Assembly: GCF_004345735.1 (NCBI RefSeq)
Contig: NZ_SLXL01000001.1
Location: 381,876-445,875 of the forward strand
Direction: 5' to 3'
Length of the DNA: 64,000 bases
From: Rhodovulum adriaticum
Lineage (GTDB): Bacteria > Pseudomonadota > Alphaproteobacteria > Rhodobacterales > Rhodobacteraceae
The number at the start of each line of letters is the position of its first letter. Positions within the stretch are counted from its first letter, which is position 1. The position numbers and the translations under genes were made by a program. Positions 60,289 to 64,000 of this stretch are shown here, piece by piece. The notes beneath the pieces were generated by a model. The model did no database searches. It was given only the letters and a program-made list of their open reading frames with translations, and was not told the origin of the DNA.

Positions 60289-61118
60289 GCGGGCGGCGCA
60301 AAGGGGCGGTCGTGGGTGATGGACGGCACGCGGGCACGGGCGCGGGCGACCTCTTGCCGGTTCAGATCGACATAGACGATGCCCGGCGCCGCGCCCGCAT
60401 CGGCCAGAACCTCGCCCCAGGGCGACACCGCCAGCGCGTGCCCATGGGTGCGCCGCGCGCGCCCCTCGGATGCGGGGTGCAGCCCGCATTGGGCGGGCGC
60501 CAGAACGTAACAGCCGGTCTCGATCGCGCGGGCGCGCAACAGCGGTTCCCAATGCGCCGCCCCCGTAACCGGGGAAAAGGCCGCGGGCACCGTCAGGATT
60601 TCCGCCCCCGCCTGCGCCAGCCCGCGGTAAAGATGGGCAAAGCGCAGGTCATAGCACACGCTCAGCCCCACGGCACCAAAGGGCGTCTGCGCCAGCACCG
60701 CCCGGTCGCCGGGGCGGTAGCCGTCGGATTCGCGGTAGGTTTCGGTTTCGCTGATCTGCACGTCGAACATGTGGATCTTGTCGTACCACGCCGCGATGCC
60801 GCCATCGGGCGCGATCAGAAAGGATCGGTTGGCAAAGCGCCCGTCCGGATCATCGGTTTTCAGCGCCAGCGATCCGATCAACAGCCAGATGCCCAGCTCG
60901 GCCGCCTCTGCCCGCAGGGCGGCAAGGGTCGGGTCCGCGTCCTGCCGCTGCAAGGCACGCTCTTGCACGGCGCAGCTGGCCGACAGACAGTTCGTCACCT
61001 CGGGCGTCAGCACGAAATCCGCGCCCCCGGCTGTCGCCTCGCGCAGATAGCCGCGCGCCTGACGCAGGTTGTCCGCCGGGTCGTCGCCCGAGGTCATCTG
61101 AACCAGCGCCGCGCGCAT
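60285..61118 (-). CDS. carbon-nitrogen hydrolase (Nit family)
   Basis: The 277-residue product is a nitrilase-superfamily amidase with the Glu-Lys-Cys triad: Glu in LTPEVTN, Lys in YDKIHMFDV and Cys in LSVCYDLRF. The sequence around these (YRESDGYRPGD, HWEPLLRARAIE) points to the Nit1/Nit2-like group, whose members remove deaminated glutathione or omega-amides. That role would fit the adjacent glutaredoxin, but is inference. It starts five bases after the grxC stop. Confidence 0.9.
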   Translation of the reverse strand: MRAALVQMTSGDDPADNLRQARGYLREATAGGADFVLTPEVTNCLSASCAVQERALQRQDADPTLAALRAEAAELGIWLLIGSLALKTDDPDGRFANRSFLIAPDGGIAAWYDKIHMFDVQISETETYRESDGYRPGDRAVLAQTPFGAVGLSVCYDLRFAHLYRGLAQAGAEILTVPAAFSPVTGAAHWEPLLRARAIETGCYVLAPAQCGLHPASEGRARRTHGHALAVSPWGEVLADAGAAPGIVYVDLNRQEVARARARVPSITHDRPFAPPA

Positions 61119-61123
61119 CCCGC

Positions 61124-61381
61124 CTAGCCCGCCAGCAGCGGGTCCAGCTTGCCCGCCCGTTCCAGCGCATACAGGTCGTCGCAGCCGCCCACATGGGTCT
61201 GCCCGACAAAGATTTGCGGCACGGTATAGCCGCCATTGGCGCGCGTCATCATTTCCTCGCGGCGCTTGGGTTCCATCGCCACGTCGATTTCGGCATAGCT
61301 GACGCCCTTCTGGTCCAACAGCCGCTTGGCCGCGTGGCAAAAGCTGCAATAGGGCGAAGTGTAGATTTCCACGGTCTGCAT
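61124..61381 (-). CDS. grxC: glutaredoxin 3
   Basis: The 85-residue product is a class I glutaredoxin: active site YCSFC near residue 12, the cis-proline region GGYTVPQIFVG and the glutathione-binding VGGCDDLYALE. It reduces disulfides with glutathione in the cytoplasm. ATG at 61381 gives the usual length; an upstream start at 61435 would add 18 residues unlike the family. It sits between comF and the nitrilase gene. Confidence 0.95.
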   Translation of the reverse strand: MQTVEIYTSPYCSFCHAAKRLLDQKGVSYAEIDVAMEPKRREEMMTRANGGYTVPQIFVGQTHVGGCDDLYALERAGKLDPLLAG

Positions 61382-61418
61382 TACGGGTTCCCCTTGGGTT
61401 TCGGGGAATATGGGGGAT

Positions 61419-62135
61419 TCACAGGTTCTGCGCAACGCGGGCCAGCACGGCGATTCGCACCTCGACCGCGCCGGCGGCCAGGCAGGCGCGGGCCGCGGCC
61501 TCCAGCGTTGCGCCGGATGTCATCACGTCATCGACCAGCAACACCCCGCGCCCGGCCAGCCGGTCCCGGCGGCGCGGATGCACCGCGATGGCACCGTCCA
61601 GCGCGGCAAAGCGGGCCTCGGCCCCCAGCCCGTCCAGAATGGGTGTCGCGTGCGGCCGGATCAGCAGATCGGGGCAGTGATCCAGCCCCGCCGCCCGCGC
61701 CAGCCCCGCCGACAGCAGCGCCGCCTGGTTATAGCGCCGCCGCACCAGCCGCCAGCGGTGCAGCGGCACCGGCACCACCAGCATCCCCGGCATCAGCACC
61801 GGCCGCGCGGCGCGCAGCAGCCAAACGGCGGCGGGGCGGGCCAGGTCGGTCCGGTCGCCATGTTTCAGGGCCAGGACCAGCTTGCGCGCGTTGTCCGCAT
61901 AGACCAGCGCCGCACGTCCCCGCGTCCAGGCGCGCGGGCGGGTCAGGCAGGCATCGCAATATTCCGGCTGGCCGCTGTCCTGCCCCGGCAGGGGCGTGCC
62001 GCAGGCATCGCAGACCAGCCCGGCGGCAAAGGGCGTCTGCCCCCAGCAGGGCAGACACAGGGCGAAATCCTGGGCCACGGTGTCCCCGCAGGAGACGCAG
62101 CGGGGTGGATAGATTAGCCGCAGCGCGCTTTGCAT
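61419..62135 (-). CDS. ComF-family phosphoribosyltransferase-like protein
   Basis: The 238-residue product has the ComF layout: an N-terminal double zinc-ribbon (CVSCGD, CLPCW, CDACGTPL, CDACL), a linker, and a phosphoribosyltransferase domain with the PRPP loop VLLVDDVMTSGATLEAAA near residue 195 and the RRRYNQAALLSAGLA segment. ComF is linked to DNA uptake in competent bacteria but is also common elsewhere. I prefer ATG at 62135; an adjacent GTG at 62138 adds one residue. It heads comF-grxC-nitrilase-marR. Confidence 0.92.
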   Translation of the reverse strand: MQSALRLIYPPRCVSCGDTVAQDFALCLPCWGQTPFAAGLVCDACGTPLPGQDSGQPEYCDACLTRPRAWTRGRAALVYADNARKLVLALKHGDRTDLARPAAVWLLRAARPVLMPGMLVVPVPLHRWRLVRRRYNQAALLSAGLARAAGLDHCPDLLIRPHATPILDGLGAEARFAALDGAIAVHPRRRDRLAGRGVLLVDDVMTSGATLEAAARACLAAGAVEVRIAVLARVAQNL

Positions 62136-62185
62136 CACCTGGCAATCCCCCTATGTCTGCCCTTCGCCAACCAGCCGGACCGCCC

Positions 62186-63028
62186 ATGACCCGACCGCCC
62201 GACCTGACCGACCGCCCTGCCCTCGCCCGCGCGCGCGCCCGTACCCGCCGCGCGCCCGCACTATTCCTGCACCACACAGTGGCGGACGAGGTTCAGGAAA
62301 GGCTGGAAGAGGTTAACAGAAGCTTTACCGCCCCTGCGGTCGTCACCCCCTTTGCCCAGGTCTGGGCGCCGGCCCTGCCCGGCGCGCGGATCGTGCCCGA
62401 TGCCGACATCCTGGACCTGGAACCGGGCGCACACGATCTTGTGATCCATGCGCTGGCCCTGCATTGGGCCAACGATCCGGTGGGCCAACTGGTGCAGTGC
62501 CGCCGCGCGCTGCGCCCGGATGGGTTGTTTCTGGGCATTCTGTTCGGCGGCCGCAGCCTGCACGAATTGCGCGCCGCCCTGGCCGAGGCCGAGGTCGCCC
62601 TGACCGGCGGCCTGTCCCCGCGCGTGCTGCCGATGGGGGAAATCCGCGATCTGGGCGCGCTGCTGCAAAGGGCGGGCTTTGCCCTGCCCGTGGCCGACAG
62701 CGTGGTGCAAACCGTCAGTTATGAAACGCCTTTTCACCTGATGCGCGATCTGCGCGCGATGGGCGAAGCCAACGCGCTGGCCGCCCGCCATCGTCGCGCC
62801 GCGCCCCGCAACCTGTTCGCCGAGGCCGCGCGCCGCTATGCACAGGCCCATGCCGGGCCGGATGGCCGCATTCCCGCAACGGCTGAAATGATCTACCTCA
62901 CAGGGTGGGCCCCAGACGATAAACAGCAAAAACCTCTGCGCCCCGGCAGCGCCACGACCAGATTGGCCGACGCTCTGGGCACCGCCGAGGTCACATTGCC
63001 CGACAGGAAAAGTCGGGGATCAGATTGA
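62186..63028 (+). CDS. BioC/NDUFAF5-like methyltransferase-fold protein with degenerate SAM motif
   Basis: The 280-residue product keeps the methyltransferase-11 layout after the SAM-binding loop: ILDLEPGAHDLVIHALALHW, LRPDGLFLGILFGG and PLRDLRAMGEA-like helices. The glycine-rich motif I expected near residues 45-60 is not recognisable, replaced by VVTPFAQVWAPALPG. The N-terminus (RAPALFLHHTVADEVQERL) matches the alphaproteobacterial NDUFAF5-like group, linked to complex I assembly in mitochondria. ATG at 62186 is preferred; an in-frame ATG at 62153 adds 11 residues. It is divergent from comF. Confidence 0.78.
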   Translation: MTRPPDLTDRPALARARARTRRAPALFLHHTVADEVQERLEEVNRSFTAPAVVTPFAQVWAPALPGARIVPDADILDLEPGAHDLVIHALALHWANDPVGQLVQCRRALRPDGLFLGILFGGRSLHELRAALAEAEVALTGGLSPRVLPMGEIRDLGALLQRAGFALPVADSVVQTVSYETPFHLMRDLRAMGEANALAARHRRAAPRNLFAEAARRYAQAHAGPDGRIPATAEMIYLTGWAPDDKQQKPLRPGSATTRLADALGTAEVTLPDRKSRGSD

Positions 63029-63101
63029 CCCCCGAGTAAATGCGTATATGTCCTTGAGGAATTCTAAATTGGACCCCAAAGACCAGCCCGGACCCGAGAT
63101 T

Positions 63102-64000
63102 ATGTTCGATTCCAAGCAAGGTGCGGCCCTGAGCGAATCCGCAGCGGACACCGCCGAGTGCCCGGCCCATGCGCCTGCCGATCACCCGAAGATTCCGCGC
63201 GAAAAGGTTGGCATCCTGTTGGCCAACCTCGGCACGCCGGATAATTACGATTACTGGTCCATGCGCCGCTATCTGGGCGAATTTCTGTCCGACAAGCGGG
63301 TGATCGACTATTCGCCCTGGATCTGGCAGCCCCTTTTGCAACTGATCATCCTGACCAAGCGGCCGTTTTCCTCGGGCGAGGCGTACAAGTCGATCTGGAA
63401 CCACGAGGCCGGCGAAAGCCCGCTGATGACCATCACCAAGGACCAGACGCGCAAGATCCGCGAGACGATGCAGGCCGCCTATGGCGATAATGTCGTGGTC
63501 GATTACTGCATGCGCTATGGTAACCCCTCGACCAAGGCCAAGGTGCGCGCGCTGGTCGATCAGGGCTGCCGCAAGATCCTGTTCTTCCCGCTGTATCCGC
63601 AATATTCCGGCGCCACCTCGGCCACGGCCAACGACCATTTCTTCCGCGCGCTGATGGAGGAGAAATGGCAGCCCGAGGTTCGCACCGTGCCCGCCTATTT
63701 CGACCATCCCAACTATGTCGAGGCGCTGGCCGCATCGGTCAAGCGGGGCTATGACGCGCTGGAAAACAAGCCCGATATGCTGGTCTGTTCCTATCACGGG
63801 GTGCCGCAGCGTTATCTGACCGAGGGCGACCCGTATCATTGCCAGTGTGTCAAGACGACCCGCCTGCTGAAGGAAAAGCTGGGCTGGGACGACACGCAGA
63901 TCACCACGACCTTTCAGTCGCGCTTTGGCCCCGAGGAATGGCTGCAGCCCTACACTGTCGAAGAGGTGGCGCGCCTTGCCGAACGCGGCAAGAAGCGTAT
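63102..64000 (+). CDS. hemH: ferrochelatase, 3' end cut by window
   Basis: About 299 residues are visible and the frame is open at the window end. The family sequence is clear: VGILLANLGTPDNYDYW, MRRYLGEFLSDKRVID, FFPLYPQYSGATSATANDHF, and the active-site His in CSYHGVPQRYL. The QSRFGPEEWLQPYT segment contains the second active-site region. It inserts iron into protoporphyrin IX, completing heme synthesis, and relates functionally to hemN at 50.5 kb. The start is uncertain: ATG at 63102, TTG at 63069 (GAGGA eight bases upstream) and ATG at 63048 are all in frame. Confidence 0.92.
   Translation, partial: MFDSKQGAALSESAADTAECPAHAPADHPKIPREKVGILLANLGTPDNYDYWSMRRYLGEFLSDKRVIDYSPWIWQPLLQLIILTKRPFSSGEAYKSIWNHEAGESPLMTITKDQTRKIRETMQAAYGDNVVVDYCMRYGNPSTKAKVRALVDQGCRKILFFPLYPQYSGATSATANDHFFRALMEEKWQPEVRTVPAYFDHPNYVEALAASVKRGYDALENKPDMLVCSYHGVPQRYLTEGDPYHCQCVKTTRLLKEKLGWDDTQITTTFQSRFGPEEWLQPYTVEEVARLAERGKKR

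Noticed and set aside
62991-63839. Minus-strand open frame opposite the start of hemH
   Set aside because: It lies antisense to well-conserved ferrochelatase sequence and has no family features of its own.

Overview
This window is GC-rich chromosomal DNA from an alphaproteobacterium of the Rhodobacteraceae/Paracoccaceae type (Rhodobacter-Paracoccus-Roseobacter relatives). The main support is the block hemN, fnrL, universal stress protein, ccoNOQP, ccoGHIS (50-40 kb). Other alphaproteobacterial markers are serC-serA in tandem, a DUF1013/TrcR protein, an IalB-family protein, a YlxR-L7Ae fusion in the nusA operon, and a membrane-anchored c-type cytochrome. I see no phage, transposase, integrase, CRISPR array or rRNA, and no tRNA that I could recognise. 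It reads as core chromosome.

Layout. 0-10.9 kb: end of an unknown gene; fadH-like reductase with a LysR regulator; a translationally coupled minus-strand run (cinA-like, GNAT, AhpD-like, OmpA-like); sfsA, map, a hydrolase fused to a membrane domain, and an orphan TRAP binding protein with a strong terminator. 11-20 kb: rlmN, IalB-like protein, asparaginase, the serine pathway (serB convergent with asparaginase; serC-serA behind a structured leader), a PPP-type phosphatase, dps and a secreted RNase T2. 20-27 kb: TrcR-like protein; dnaX-ybaB-recR on the minus strand with the 4.5S/SRP RNA just upstream beyond a metallo-beta-lactamase-fold gene; a frameshifted cpdB-like nucleotidase; ubiG. 27.7-35 kb: prolyl aminopeptidase, a methyltransferase, then the rimP-nusA-ylxR-infB operon behind a promoter and an attenuator-like terminator. 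35-40.5 kb: mutT-argJ, a parvulin-type isomerase, secA. 40.6-52 kb: high-affinity cbb3 oxidase structural and assembly genes, usp, fnrL and hemN, with three FNR-like boxes. 52-57.7 kb: yejABEF peptide/microcin C-type ABC importer. 57.8-64 kb: anchored cytochrome c, pheA, SRPBCC protein, the operon comF-grxC-nitrilase-marR, a BioC/NDUFAF5-like methyltransferase and the start of hemH.

How the genes fit together. The 40-52 kb block is a microaerobic respiration module: FnrL senses oxygen, hemN supplies heme without oxygen, ccoNOQP encodes the oxidase, and ccoGHIS handles its copper supply and assembly. Three promoters appear to share one arrangement: FNR box, 22-23 bp, then a YAAAG -10-like element. 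The serine, translation (rimP-nusA-infB) and replication (dnaX-ybaB-recR) groups are ordinary conserved operons.

I did not find a clearly undescribed system. The best leads are the shared FNR promoter arrangement, with a hemN start that may be leaderless; the serC leader that places its ribosome-binding site in a hairpin loop; the rimP attenuator; a metallo-beta-lactamase-fold protein lacking two zinc histidines; a lysine-rich extension on ArgJ; and the hydrolase-membrane fusion.
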